A DNA stretch of 64,000 nt from Hydrogenophaga crassostreae (GCF_001761385.1 NZ_CP017476.1:4267501-4331500); one strand, 5' to 3'; shown: positions 33,973 through 43,097, counted from the stretch's first letter. The notes: generated by a model not told the origin, from the sequence alone. Numbers and translations are program-made.

Positions 33973-35346
33973 ATGAGCCCCCGGGCCGGTCTCTCGCTGC
34001 AGCGGCAGTTGCTGCTGTGGCTGCTGTTGCCCCAGCTGGTGCTGTGGGCGGGCGGCGGCCTTCTGGCCTACCGGTTTGCCTTGTCGTATGCGGAAAAAGG
34101 CATCGACCAATCGCTCACCCAATCGGTGCGCGCGCTGGCCCGCCAGGTGAAGCCCATCGGCTCTGGCCTGCTGATCGATTTCCCCAAGGCGGCACAAGAC
34201 GTTCTGGAGCAAGACCCGAAGGACCGGATCAGCTACATGGTGTCGTCGCCCCCGGGCAAGTTCGTGCTCGGCAACCAAAACCTGCCCCAGCCTGAAATGC
34301 CGGTTGAACAAGTTGGTACGCCTCTTCTGTACCGCGGCGTTGTGGATGGCAAGCCCTTGCGCATCGTGGTCCTCGACCTGGATTACGGCGATGACGGTTC
34401 AACGCAAACGTTGCGGGTGCAGGTGGGCAAGAGCCTGCAAGTGCAGCAGCGCATTGCGAGAGAACTCATTGCCGACATGCTGGTGCCTCTGCTGGCACTG
34501 GGCGTGTTGCTGAGCCTGCTGGTCTATGGCGGCATCCGGCGCGGTTTGGCGCCACTCACCCGATTGACATCGCAGCTGGAAGAACGCTCGGTGATCGAAC
34601 GTGAGCCCATCGGTGCCACGCAGGCGCCCAGCGAAGTGCATGCGTTGGTCAAGGCCATCAACGGCTTGCTGGAGGAGGTGGCGCGCCATGTGCGCCAGGA
34701 AAAACGCTTTCTGGACGACGCCGCCCACCAACTGCGCACACCCCTGGCCGGTCTGATCAGCCAGGTGGAACTGGCGCAGCAAGAAGCCCGGACCCCCGCC
34801 TTGCTTGACCGGTTAAGCAAGGTACACACTGGCGCGCAACGCAGTGCCCACCTGGTGCACCAACTGCTCACGCTCGCCCGCTCTGAAAACCACACCCACC
34901 GGGTGCCCCTGGACCTGGCGGCACTGGCGCGCGAAGTGGCCCGTGAATGGACCCCACGCGCCTTGTCCGCGGGCATGGATCTGGGCTTTGAGGGCGAACA
35001 ATCGCTGATGGTCAAAGGCGATGCCCTGCAGCTGCGCGAAGCCTTGTCCAACCTGATCGACAACGCCCTGCGCTACACGCCCGGCGGCAGTGCCATCACC
35101 CTGCGCGTTGAACGAAGCGAGAGCGGCGCCAGCTTGGCGGTGGAAGACAACGGGCCGGGTCTGCAGCCAGCAGAAATGGCCCAGGTGTTTCGCCGTTTCT
35201 GGCGCGGAAGCCAGCAACCGGGCGGTTGTGGGCTGGGCCTGTCGATCGTGCGGGAAATCGCCCGGCGCCACGGTGGCGAAGCGGATGTTCAGACCCTGGC
35301 ACCGCATGGTCTGAGGGTGGTGCTCACGCTGTCCGAAACGGACTAG
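33973..35346 (+). CDS. Sensor histidine kinase, TctE-like
   Basis: This 457-residue kinase is the partner of the preceding regulator. It has two membrane segments (about 13-33 and 165-187) enclosing a periplasmic sensor domain of the 2CSK_N type, a short linker, and a HisKA box FLDDAAHQLRTPLAGL (phospho-His). The HATPase domain has N-box ALSNLIDNALRYTPGG, G1 VEDNGPGL and G2 GGCGLGLSIV. 2CSK_N kinases often sense small carboxylates, but nothing adjacent fixes the ligand. The gene converges with the sugar ABC operon. Confidence 0.92.
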   Translation: MSPRAGLSLQRQLLLWLLLPQLVLWAGGGLLAYRFALSYAEKGIDQSLTQSVRALARQVKPIGSGLLIDFPKAAQDVLEQDPKDRISYMVSSPPGKFVLGNQNLPQPEMPVEQVGTPLLYRGVVDGKPLRIVVLDLDYGDDGSTQTLRVQVGKSLQVQQRIARELIADMLVPLLALGVLLSLLVYGGIRRGLAPLTRLTSQLEERSVIEREPIGATQAPSEVHALVKAINGLLEEVARHVRQEKRFLDDAAHQLRTPLAGLISQVELAQQEARTPALLDRLSKVHTGAQRSAHLVHQLLTLARSENHTHRVPLDLAALAREVAREWTPRALSAGMDLGFEGEQSLMVKGDALQLREALSNLIDNALRYTPGGSAITLRVERSESGASLAVEDNGPGLQPAEMAQVFRRFWRGSQQPGGCGLGLSIVREIARRHGGEADVQTLAPHGLRVVLTLSETD

Positions 35347-35404
35347 GGCCTGCTCACCCCGGTGTTCCAGAAGACGTTGTGGATCAAAGGGTCCGCAGGC
35401 AATT

Positions 35405-36499
35405 TCAGGACTCGTGGTGCGCATCCATCGAGGCCATGCGCTGCTCGGTTTTCGGGTCAAACCAGTTGTTGTGGCGCCCGCTCACGGTCATACCAACGGT
35501 TTCACCGATCTTGACCTGGGTGTTGGCCGGTGCCCGCACCGTGATCAGGCCCACGGCCGTTTTCACCACCACATAGGTGTCGGCGCCAGTGGGCTCGACC
35601 AGCACCACCTCACCGCGCCATGGGGCATCGGCCGACAAATGGATGTGCTCCGGCCGCTGACCCAGCGTCACCACAGCCATATCAGGGCAAGGCAAATCCA
35701 GTGTGCCGCCATCGAAAGCAAACTTGCCCTGATCGCCGCTGGTCTGCACCCGCCCGGGAATGAAGTTCATGGTGGGTGATCCGATGAAACCAGCCACATA
35801 CATGTTGGCCGGGCGGCGGTAGATTTCATCCGGCGAGTCGATCTGCTGCAGGACGCCGCCTTTCATCACCGCGATGCGGCTGCCCAGGGTCATGGCTTCG
35901 ATCTGGTCGTGGGTCACGTAGACGGTGGTGATGCCGCTCAACTGATGCAGGCGCTTGATTTCGGCGCGCATCTCCACGCGCAACTTGGCGTCGAGGTTGG
36001 ACAGCGGCTCGTCAAACAGGAACAGCTGCGGATCGCGCGCCAGGGCGCGGCCCATGGCCACGCGCTGGCGCTGGCCGCCAGAAAGCTGTGCCGGACGGCG
36101 GTCGAGCAGGTGCTCGATTTGCAGCATCACCGCCACTTCCTGGATGCGCTTCTTGCGCGCTTCAACAGACACCTTGCGCATCTCCAGCGCAAAGCCGATG
36201 TTGTCGGCCACCGTCATTGTCGGGTAGAGCGCATAGCTCTGAAACACCATCGCAATGTCACGCTTGGAAGGCGGCATGCCGATCACGTTCTTGCCGGCGA
36301 TCAGCAGCTCGCCGTCGGTGGGCTCTTCCAGCCCGGCAATGATGTTGAGCAATGTGGACTTGCCGCAGCCCGAGGGGCCGACCAGGATCAGAAATTCACC
36401 CGGCTCGACATCGATGTCGATGCGCTTGAGGACCTCGACGGCCTTGTCGCCCTTGCCGAAGACCTTGCGGATGCCTGCGATGTGCAGTGAAGATGCCAT
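35405..36499 (-). CDS. Sugar ABC transporter ATP-binding protein, MalK/UgpC type
   Basis: This 364-residue ATPase powers the importer encoded just upstream. It has Walker A GPSGCGKST, the Q-loop VFQSYALYP, ABC signature LSGGQRQRVAMGRAL, Walker B LFLFDEPLSNLD and H-loop VTHDQ, then the C-terminal TOBE/OB domain typical of CUT1 sugar importers. It is the last gene of the four-gene unit and starts 5 bp after the MalG-like permease gene. MalK-type ATPases may serve several importers. Confidence 0.95.
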   Translation of the reverse strand: MASSLHIAGIRKVFGKGDKAVEVLKRIDIDVEPGEFLILVGPSGCGKSTLLNIIAGLEEPTDGELLIAGKNVIGMPPSKRDIAMVFQSYALYPTMTVADNIGFALEMRKVSVEARKKRIQEVAVMLQIEHLLDRRPAQLSGGQRQRVAMGRALARDPQLFLFDEPLSNLDAKLRVEMRAEIKRLHQLSGITTVYVTHDQIEAMTLGSRIAVMKGGVLQQIDSPDEIYRRPANMYVAGFIGSPTMNFIPGRVQTSGDQGKFAFDGGTLDLPCPDMAVVTLGQRPEHIHLSADAPWRGEVVLVEPTGADTYVVVKTAVGLITVRAPANTQVKIGETVGMTVSGRHNNWFDPKTEQRMASMDAHHES

Positions 36500-36504
36500 G
36501 TTGC

Positions 36505-37365
36505 TTACCCTTTCACGGCGCCTGCCGTGAGACCTTTCACAAAATATTGACCCGCAAGGATGTAGACCAGCATGGTGGGCAGGCCGGCAATGATGGCGGC
36601 GGCCATGTCCACGTTGTAGTTCTTCACGCTGCTGGTGGTGTTGGCCATGTTGTTCAGGCCCACGGTGATGGGCTTGCTGTCGGCACCGCTGAACGCGACA
36701 CCAAACAGGAAATCGTTCCAGATATTGGTGAACTGCCAGATCAGCGTCACCATCATGATGGGCGTGGACATGGGTAGCACGATGCGCCAGAAGATGCGCC
36801 AGAACCCTGCCCCGTCGATGCGCGCGGCATTGACCAGCTCACGCGGCACGGCGGTGTAGTAATTGCGGAAAAACAGTGTGGTTCCGGCCAGGCCAGCCAG
36901 ACTGTGTACAAGAATCAGGCCGGCGATCGAGCTGGAAATTCCAAGGTAGCCCAGGATCTGGCTCATCGGCAGCAGCACCACCTGGAAAGGCATGAAAACG
37001 CCAAACAGCAGGAAACCGAACAACACTTCGCTGCCTCTGAATTTCCACATGCTCAGCACGTAGCCGTTGACGGCGCCCCAGGCGGTGGAAATCAGCACGG
37101 CCGGCACGGCCATGCTCACCGAATTCCAGAAGTAGGGTTTGAGACCGCGGCAGTCGACGCCGGTGCACGCCGAAGACCAGGCCAGCGACCAGGACTCGAC
37201 GTTCAACCCGGCAGGCAGACTCAGCAGGTTGCCGGTGCGGATCTGCGTCGCGTCCTTGAGCGACGTCACGATCATCACGTACATCGGTACCAGAAAGAAG
37301 AATGCGGCGACCAGCAGCACACCGTAGACGACCAGCCGCCCGAAGTTGAATGATTTGGCCGTCAT
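36505..37365 (-). CDS. Sugar ABC transporter permease, MalG type
   Basis: This 286-residue inner-membrane permease has six hydrophobic segments and the cytoplasmic EAA loop ELVNAARIDGAGFWRIFWRI, which couples to the ATPase. The C-terminus (AGQYFVKGLTAGAVKG) is characteristic of CUT1 MalG-like permeases. It pairs with the MalF-like permease gene 117 bp upstream. The intervening gap contains a copy of the G/C repeat. Confidence 0.94.
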   Translation of the reverse strand: MTAKSFNFGRLVVYGVLLVAAFFFLVPMYVMIVTSLKDATQIRTGNLLSLPAGLNVESWSLAWSSACTGVDCRGLKPYFWNSVSMAVPAVLISTAWGAVNGYVLSMWKFRGSEVLFGFLLFGVFMPFQVVLLPMSQILGYLGISSSIAGLILVHSLAGLAGTTLFFRNYYTAVPRELVNAARIDGAGFWRIFWRIVLPMSTPIMMVTLIWQFTNIWNDFLFGVAFSGADSKPITVGLNNMANTTSSVKNYNVDMAAAIIAGLPTMLVYILAGQYFVKGLTAGAVKG

Positions 37366-37404
37366 GTGGCATGCCCCGAATAAAGGGCTTGATCAAACGC
37401 ACCC

Positions 37405-37480
37405 GTGGAACTGGCTTCGCCAGGCCACAGGATGCGTCCCGCCATGAGGGGGGACGGCGCAAAGCGGCGCAGGGGGGACT
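37405..37480. repeat. Degenerate copy of the G/C-rich dispersed repeat between permease genes
   Basis: The sequence CGTCCCGCCATGAGGGGGGA and the following CGGCGCAAAGCGGCGCAGGGGGG resemble parts of the tandem repeat unit, but the match is weak. It is the only sizeable gap between the two permease genes. Confidence 0.35.
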
Positions 37481-37482
37481 CT

Positions 37483-38361
37483 CTACCGGTCATGGGGCTT
37501 GGCTCGCAATTCGCTATAGAGGTAGGGCACGACGATGGCGGCCACAGTGGCCAGCATCATGGTGGCACTGGCAGCGCCCAACCCGATCTGGCCCCGGGTG
37601 AAGCTCATCGTGTACATGAATGTGGCCGGCACATCGGTGGCGTAGCCAGGACCACCACCGGTCAGGGCCATCACCAGGTCGAAACTCTTGATCGACAGGT
37701 GCGACAGCACCAGGATGGTGGAGAACACCACTGGGCGCAGGATCGGCAGGATGATGCGCCAGTAGATCAGAGGGAGTGATGCCCCGTCGATCTGCGCGGC
37801 CTTGATGATGCTGTCATCAATGCCACGCAGGCCGGCCAGAAACAGCGCCATCGCAAATCCGGCCGATTGCCAGATGCCCGCAATGACGACGCAGTAGATG
37901 GCCGTATCGGACTGAACCAGCCAGTCAAAATGAAAGCTGGACCAGCCCAGGTCGTGCATGAGTTTTTCCAGCCCGAGGCTGGGGTTCAGAATCCATTTCC
38001 AGGCGGTGCCGGTCACGATGAACGACAAGGCCATGGGGTAAAGGTAGATGGTGCGCAAGAGGCCTTCGGCGCGCACTTTCTGGTCAAGGAAGATGGCCAG
38101 GAACACGCCGATGCCCATCGATCCACCCACATACAGCAGGCTGAAAAGACCCAGATTCTTCAGGGCCACATACCAGCGGTCCATTTGCCAGAGCTGTACA
38201 TACTGATCCAGGCCGACGAAGGTCTCGTAGTTGGGCAGCATGCGCGATCCGGTCACGGACAGCACGCCATTCCAGATCATGAGACCGTAAATGAACGCAA
38301 ATCCGAGGACAAACCCGGGCGCGATCACCAGTTTCGGCAAGAGATTTTCAGCAGATTTCAT
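37483..38361 (-). CDS. Sugar ABC transporter permease, MalF type
   Basis: This 292-residue permease has six membrane segments and the EAA loop SIIKAAQIDGASLPLIYWRI. It then has SFDLVMALTGGGPGYATDV, the usual CUT1 MalF sequence. The start at 38361 (MKSAENLLPK) is preferred to an in-frame ATG at 38424, which would lie upstream of the hairpin separating this gene from the binding-protein gene. It resembles the GtsB glucose permease of pseudomonads; the substrate is inference. Confidence 0.93.
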   Translation of the reverse strand: MKSAENLLPKLVIAPGFVLGFAFIYGLMIWNGVLSVTGSRMLPNYETFVGLDQYVQLWQMDRWYVALKNLGLFSLLYVGGSMGIGVFLAIFLDQKVRAEGLLRTIYLYPMALSFIVTGTAWKWILNPSLGLEKLMHDLGWSSFHFDWLVQSDTAIYCVVIAGIWQSAGFAMALFLAGLRGIDDSIIKAAQIDGASLPLIYWRIILPILRPVVFSTILVLSHLSIKSFDLVMALTGGGPGYATDVPATFMYTMSFTRGQIGLGAASATMMLATVAAIVVPYLYSELRAKPHDR

Positions 38362-38372
38362 AAGAGACCTAA

Positions 38373-38405
38373 AAATAGCCCCATCCACCAGGGATGGGGC
38401 TATTT
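38373..38405 (-). terminator. Intra-operon hairpin after the binding-protein gene
   Basis: A perfect 14-bp stem (AAATAGCCCCATCC / GGATGGGGCTATTT) with a 5-base loop is followed on the minus strand by a run of five T. It lies between the binding-protein and first permease genes, so it probably acts as an attenuator. It would let the binding protein be made in excess, as is common in ABC importer operons. Confidence 0.8.
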
Positions 38406-38433
38406 GTGCGGCGGCAAGCGCCAACCCAACCCG

Positions 38434-39681
38434 TTACTTGGTCGCGGCGGCCTTGGCGATGCTCTTCACACCGTCAGCCACAGTGATGCTGTCGTCGTTC
38501 CAGAACTGGCTCACGGCGTCCTTGATCGCGCCTTCAGCAGCCGGGCTGATGGCCATGCCGTGAGCGACCGAAGGCACCAGGCCGCCGGTCTTGGCGGTGG
38601 CGACAAAATCCTTGCTGGAGGCCTTGGCGCAGTCGTCGAACTTGTCCATGGACATGTTCAGACGCACCGGGATCGAACCCTTGTTCAGGTTGAAAACTTC
38701 CTGAAACTCGGTGCCCATGATGGCGGCAGCCAGATCGCCCTGCGCTTTCTGTGCGCTCGCATCCTTGAGCTTGAACATCGCGAATGAGTCGACGTTGAAG
38801 GTGTAGGCGTTGGCCGTGCCTGGCGCGGCTGCACAGGTGTAGTCCTTGCCTGGCACCTTGCCGGCCGCCGTGAACTCGCCTTTGGCCCAGTCACCCATGA
38901 ACTGGAAGGCCGCCTTTTCGCCGATCACCATGGCCGTTGCCAGGTTCCAGTCGCGGCCAGGAGCGGCCGGGTCGGTGTAGCTCTTGATCTTGCGGAATGT
39001 TTCCAGCGACTTGGTCATGGTCGGGCTGGTGAGCGCCTTCTGGTCCAGCTTGACCAGGGCGTCCTGATAGAACTTGGCGCCACCGACACCCAGCACCACG
39101 TCTTCAAAGGTGGTGAAGTCCTGCCAGTTCTGGCCGCCGTGGGCGACAGGAATGAGGCCTGCTGCCTTGATCTTTTCCGCCGCGGCGAAGAACTCGTCCC
39201 ACGTCTTCGGCGTTGCGGTCACGCCAGCCTTCTTCAGCACGGCATTGTTGGCCCACATCCAGTTCACACGGTGCACGTTCACCGGTGCAGCCACGTAATT
39301 GCCCTTGTACTTCATCACATCTGCCACGACCTTGGGCAGCAGGCTGTCCCATTTTTCGGCTTTGGCCGTCGCATCCAGGTTGGCCAGCACACCTTCGTTC
39401 GCCCACTCCTGGATGGCAGGTCCCTTGATCTGGGCAGCAGCTGGCGGGTTGCCAGCGACCACACGGCTCTTGAGCACGGTCATGGCGGCATCACCGCCGC
39501 CGCCGGCCACGGCGAAGTCTTTCCAGGTGTGACCCTTGGCTTGCATGATCTTCTTGAGCTCGCCGACCGACTTCGCTTCGCCGCCAGAGGTCCACCAGTG
39601 CAGCACCTCGACTTCACCGGCAATGGCGCCAGATACCGAGCAGGCTGCCAAAGCCGCGACCAGCAAATTGTTCAATTTCAT
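38434..39681 (-). CDS. Periplasmic sugar-binding protein of the ABC importer (GtsA-like)
   Basis: This 415-residue precursor has a Sec signal peptide (MKLNNLLVAALAACSVSGAIA-GE). The mature start EVEVLHWWTSGGEAKSVGEL is highly typical of the glucose/mannose-binding GtsA group. Its family-1 binding fold has MWANNAVLKKAGVTATPKTW and AFQFMGDWAKGEF. A C-terminal Cys pair (YTCAA, DDCAK) may form a disulfide. It is the first gene of the operon, and glucose or mannose is the likely ligand by similarity only. Confidence 0.92.
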   Translation of the reverse strand: MKLNNLLVAALAACSVSGAIAGEVEVLHWWTSGGEAKSVGELKKIMQAKGHTWKDFAVAGGGGDAAMTVLKSRVVAGNPPAAAQIKGPAIQEWANEGVLANLDATAKAEKWDSLLPKVVADVMKYKGNYVAAPVNVHRVNWMWANNAVLKKAGVTATPKTWDEFFAAAEKIKAAGLIPVAHGGQNWQDFTTFEDVVLGVGGAKFYQDALVKLDQKALTSPTMTKSLETFRKIKSYTDPAAPGRDWNLATAMVIGEKAAFQFMGDWAKGEFTAAGKVPGKDYTCAAAPGTANAYTFNVDSFAMFKLKDASAQKAQGDLAAAIMGTEFQEVFNLNKGSIPVRLNMSMDKFDDCAKASSKDFVATAKTGGLVPSVAHGMAISPAAEGAIKDAVSQFWNDDSITVADGVKSIAKAAATK

Positions 39682-39746
39682 GTGAGTTGTCTCCGATTGA
39701 GGCTTTGCAGCCTGTGGTGGTGGGTCTGAACACGCAGCGGGTCCAG

Positions 39747-39775
39747 AACAATTAATTTTTCATTAATTAATTGTT
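39747..39775. promoter_or_regulatory. AT-rich inverted repeat upstream of the sugar importer
   Basis: The arms AACAATTAAT and ATTAATTGTT are perfect inverted repeats separated by nine bases. They lie about 65-95 bp upstream of the binding-protein start in otherwise G/C-rich DNA. This is a good candidate operator or promoter region for the importer operon. No regulator gene is adjacent. Confidence 0.45.
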
Positions 39776-39881
39776 GCCACCAAGCGGGAAAACCCTAGGC
39801 TTTGGTTGAATGTCCAACGCCCGCAGTCCTCAAACAGCCTTCGCACCACCCCACGCCATGCCCGGTGAGGCAAGGCCACGG

Positions 39882-40322
39882 TCAAGCCAGGTGAGACCGG
39901 GCCCAGCGCACAATGTCGGCCGCACCCATGGCGCCTGGCTGCCGCGCCACCTCTCGGCCATCGACAAACAGCGCCAGCGTGGGAATGCTGCGGATGTTGA
40001 GGCGGGCGCCCAGTTGTTGCGCTTCCTCGGTGTTGACCTTGGCCAGCCGCATGGCCGGTTCCAGCTCTTTGGCGGCCTGCTCAAAAGCGGGCGCCATCAT
40101 GCGGCATGGACCGCACCAGGGGGCCCAGAAATCCACCAGAACCGGGACTTGGGAGCGGGCGATGTGTTTCTCGAAGGCCACTTCGTCCAGTGCCGCCGGA
40201 TGCCCGTTGAACAGTGGCTGATGGCACTTGCCGCAATCGGGCGCCGCGCTCAGGCTCGCTTTTTCAACCCGGTTGGTTGTGTGGCAATGGGGACAAACAA
40301 TGTGCAATAGATCGGTGGTCAT
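39882..40322 (-). CDS. trxC: Thioredoxin 2 with N-terminal zinc finger
   Basis: This 146-residue protein has the TrxC layout: an N-terminal zinc ribbon (IVCPHCHTTNRV and CGKCHQPLF), then a thioredoxin domain with the redox site FWAPWCGPCRMMAP and cis-Pro SIPTLALF. It acts as a cytoplasmic disulfide reductase, usually oxidative-stress-linked. ATG 40322 (MTTDLLHIVCP) fits the family, and the upstream in-frame start at 40352 is less likely. Confidence 0.95.
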   Translation of the reverse strand: MTTDLLHIVCPHCHTTNRVEKASLSAAPDCGKCHQPLFNGHPAALDEVAFEKHIARSQVPVLVDFWAPWCGPCRMMAPAFEQAAKELEPAMRLAKVNTEEAQQLGARLNIRSIPTLALFVDGREVARQPGAMGAADIVRWARSHLA

Positions 40323-40405
40323 GTCTTGAAACTCCTCAGTGGTCCCGTTCAAATGAAGCCGCCAGCGCCAAATTCAAGACACTCCACGGGGTATCACCAC
40401 CCCTA

Positions 40406-40600
40406 TCAGAGCAACTGCCCAATCAGGCTCACCATGAAGCTCAACACAATGGTCGTGGTCAACGGAATGAACCACTCGCGGCCAAAAACCTTGAAGCGGA
40501 AGTCACCGGGCAGCTTGCCCAAGCCCAGTTTTTGCAACAGGGGGGTCACCCAGCTGATGAAAACCAGGGCCAGAAAAATGACGATCATCCAGCGGATCAT
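40406..40600 (-). CDS. DUF2905 small membrane protein
   Basis: This 64-residue protein has two hydrophobic segments (MIRWMIVIFLALVFISWVTP and PLTTTIVLSFMVSLIGQLL) around the conserved central stretch LGLGKLPGDFRF...GREWFIPL, the DUF2905 signature. The function is unknown. It is transcribed towards trxC, 83 bp away. Confidence 0.85.
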   Translation of the reverse strand: MIRWMIVIFLALVFISWVTPLLQKLGLGKLPGDFRFKVFGREWFIPLTTTIVLSFMVSLIGQLL

Positions 40601-40675
40601 GGGTTTTGTCTCTGGTGAAAAGTCCGTGAAAGAAGCATGCCCGTTGGCCCGAAGCGGTCGACACCCGGGACGCCA

Positions 40676-40743
40676 CAGGCCCCGGTTGGCCAGTCAGCCA
40701 ACGCGGCCCCCTTGAGGAGGCTGCGCATCGCGCGGCAAGGGTG
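40676..40743. repeat. Degenerate copy of the G/C-rich dispersed repeat
   Basis: The stretch CAGGCCCCGGTTGGCCAGTC through GCGGCCCCCTTGAGGAGGCT to GCGCATCGCGCGGCAAGGGTGG follows the order of the tandem unit at 54921-55270 in reverse orientation, with divergence. It lies just downstream of the methyltransferase stop and may serve as its terminator. Confidence 0.4.
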
Positions 40744-40745
40744 GC

Positions 40746-41903
40746 TCACAAGCGGTGGGTGCGGTCGCCCGCCACGAAACCCATGGGCGCCCAGCCCGCC
40801 GCGCAGCCCGTTGGCGCAAAGGCCAATACCTTGAACAGCTCACCCATCTCATGCTCGTTGAGCAGCTTTTGCATCATGGCGTTCTCGCGCGGCCCGGCCT
40901 CCCTGGCCACATCGATCAGGCCACAGTTGATGAGAAAGCGCCCCTGGCTGGTATAGCCCAGAACCTCCATGCCTGCGTCTTGCGCGGCGAGCGCGACGCC
41001 TGTGAAATTCACATGGGCGGTGATGTCTTTCAGCCCCAGGTCCACCAAAGGCTGGTGATCGGTCTGATGGGCCCGGTGGCAGATCAGCGTGCCCATGTGG
41101 CGCTGCGGGTGGAAATACTCAGCTTCCGGGAATCCGTAATCGATAAAAAACGCGGCACCACGCTCCAGACGCTCCGCCAGCGTGCGCACAAACGCCTCAG
41201 CCTGTGGATGGATTTCGGTCAAATAGTCCTGCGGGCCCTCGATCTCAACCGGTGGGCGCAGCGCTGTTGCCAGGTCAGCCCATTGCAGGCCACCGTCGTC
41301 ATTCACGGCCACGCCCCGCTCGAACCACTGGCCACCAACCCGGGTCAGCAGTTGCACCGGCATGGCGTCCAACACCTCATTGCCCAGCACCACGCCCGAC
41401 AGCGCATCCGGCAAGGCACCGACCCAACGCACGGTTGCTGCGTGCGCCGCCAAGGTGATCTCTTGTCGCGCACGCAGGCTGCCCGACAGATCCACAATGG
41501 TGTAGCGGCGCAGCGGATGCCCCAGTGCAACGAGCGCATCCAGCACCTGCAGCGCCAAAGCGCCACTGCCCGCACCAAACTCCCACACCTCATCGGTGCC
41601 GGTGGATGTCAGGGCCTCGGCCACCTGGCGGGCCAGCGTGTGACCGAAAACGGGGCTCAATTCGGGCGCGGTCACAAAATCGCTGCCTTGCCCATCCTCG
41701 CCCTGTGGCAAATGGCCAAACTTCGGCAGTGTATTGGCGTAGTAGCCCAAACCTGGTTCGTATAGCGCCAGGGCCATAAAGCGGTCAAACGGCAACCAGC
41801 CATCCGAAGCGCCAATGGCCTCTTTCACCCGCTCAAGCAAGGCGCTCGTTAAACTCGACGGTTCGCTCACAGATTTGGTGTTCACCCGCCGATTGTCTCC
41901 CAT
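40746..41903 (-). CDS. MidA/NDUFAF7-type class I SAM methyltransferase
   Basis: This 385-residue protein belongs to the DUF185 family. In mitochondria NDUFAF7 methylates a complex I subunit arginine; bacterial targets are unproven. Visible are LPFDRFMALALYEPGLGYYA, GSDFVTAPELSPVFG, the SAM-binding EFGAGSGALALQVLDAL, LGNEVLDAMPV and FFIDYGFPEAEYFHPQR. The predicted ATG (41901-41903, minus) and the SDR ATG on the plus strand share the same CATG, so one of the two starts may really lie further in (a GTG at 41885 is available here). Confidence 0.9.
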   Translation of the reverse strand: MGDNRRVNTKSVSEPSSLTSALLERVKEAIGASDGWLPFDRFMALALYEPGLGYYANTLPKFGHLPQGEDGQGSDFVTAPELSPVFGHTLARQVAEALTSTGTDEVWEFGAGSGALALQVLDALVALGHPLRRYTIVDLSGSLRARQEITLAAHAATVRWVGALPDALSGVVLGNEVLDAMPVQLLTRVGGQWFERGVAVNDDGGLQWADLATALRPPVEIEGPQDYLTEIHPQAEAFVRTLAERLERGAAFFIDYGFPEAEYFHPQRHMGTLICHRAHQTDHQPLVDLGLKDITAHVNFTGVALAAQDAGMEVLGYTSQGRFLINCGLIDVAREAGPRENAMMQKLLNEHEMGELFKVLAFAPTGCAAGWAPMGFVAGDRTHRL

Positions 41904-42717
41904 GCTCCCACCCCAACCTGCCCATTCAGTTGCCGCACCGCGCACCGCGCTGGTCACCGGCGCGGGCAAACGCCTGGGGCGAGAAATCGCGCTGACCCTG
42001 GCGCGCGCCGGGTGGAATGTGGCCGTGCACCACCGCCACTCCGCTGCCGACGCAGAACAAACCGTTGCGGACTGCTGTGCGTTGACCGGTCGATCCGACA
42101 GCGCATCCCCCTTTTTTGCCGATCTGAGCGACGAAACCAGTGTGCGTGGTTTGCTGCCCGCCGTGATCGCGCACTATGGTCAGATCGATGCGGTGGTGAA
42201 CAGCGCCTCAACTTTTGAAAACGACAGCGCAGAGAGTTTCGGCTTTCAGGCCATGGAAACCCATTTGCGCACCAACACCGGCGCCGCGGTGTTGCTCGCA
42301 CAGGCCTTGCACACACACCTGACCGCAGGCGATCGCCAGGGCGCCGTGGTCAACCTGCTGGACCAGAAGCTGTGGAACATGAACCCCGACTTCTTCAGCT
42401 ACACGCTGTCCAAAGCGGCTCTGGAAGCGGCCAACACCATGCTGGCACTGGCCTTGGCACCTCGGGTCCGCGTGGTCGGCGTGGCGCCAGGCCTGACCCT
42501 CACCAGCCATCTGCTGAGCGACCAGCAGTTCGCCGAGCTGCACAAACAGTCACCACTGGGCCGCTCCTCCACCCCCGAAGACGTGGCCGCCACCGTGCTG
42601 TTCGCCTTGACCAACCAATCCATGACCGGTACCACCTTGCTGGTGGATGGCGGCCAACACCTCATGCGCTTCGAGCGCGATTTTTCGCTGATGCCAGGCA
42701 GCGCGCCCACCCCATGA
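41902..42717 (+). CDS. SDR oxidoreductase, FolM/pteridine-reductase-like
   Basis: This 271-residue short-chain dehydrogenase has ALVTGAGKRLGREIALTLA, where GxxxRxG marks the NADP-binding FolM/PTR1 type. It also has VNSASTFENDS (NSAS instead of NNAG) and the catalytic YTLSKAALE (YxxxK). The C-terminus has DGGQHLMRFERDFS. Next to folB, a dihydropteridine or dihydromonapterin reductase role is plausible. The stop overlaps the folB start by 4 bp. Confidence 0.88.
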   Translation: MLPPQPAHSVAAPRTALVTGAGKRLGREIALTLARAGWNVAVHHRHSAADAEQTVADCCALTGRSDSASPFFADLSDETSVRGLLPAVIAHYGQIDAVVNSASTFENDSAESFGFQAMETHLRTNTGAAVLLAQALHTHLTAGDRQGAVVNLLDQKLWNMNPDFFSYTLSKAALEAANTMLALALAPRVRVVGVAPGLTLTSHLLSDQQFAELHKQSPLGRSSTPEDVAATVLFALTNQSMTGTTLLVDGGQHLMRFERDFSLMPGSAPTP

Positions 42718-43097
42718 ACGTTCAGCCAGAAACCCAGGCCGGCACCCAGATACTGACCCTCACCGGCTTGCGCTTCGATGCCAACCTCGGCATTCTTGAC
42801 GAGGAACGCCAGGGACCACAACCGATTCAGGTCGATGCCGAGCTCAACCAGGGAACGCAACCGCTGCGCCCAGACGATGACGACATCAGCAACGTGCTCG
42901 ACTACCGCAAGGTGCGCCAGATCATCATCGATGAATGCACAGCCGAGCATGTGGATTTGCTGGAAAGCCTGATCGGCAAACTGACAAGGCGGTTGTTGCA
43001 ACTGCCTGGCGTATTGGGCGTGCGGGTCACCATCGCCAAGCTGGAAATTTTTGAAGACTGCGAAGTGGCGATTCGCATGGAAAGCGGCAGATGGTGA
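42714..43097 (+). CDS. folB: Dihydroneopterin aldolase
   Basis: FolB makes 6-hydroxymethyl-dihydropterin in folate synthesis. The 127-residue protein has LTGLRFDANLGILDEERQGP (the normal Gly/Glu region), DDISNVLDYRKVRQII and HVDLLESLIGKL, with the conserved Glu of LLESL. The N-terminal Val/Gly-Tyr region is slightly changed from canonical 'VxxxIGxxxxER' (here NLGILDEER). Translation is coupled to the SDR gene through ATGA. Confidence 0.92.
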   Translation: MNVQPETQAGTQILTLTGLRFDANLGILDEERQGPQPIQVDAELNQGTQPLRPDDDDISNVLDYRKVRQIIIDECTAEHVDLLESLIGKLTRRLLQLPGVLGVRVTIAKLEIFEDCEVAIRMESGRW

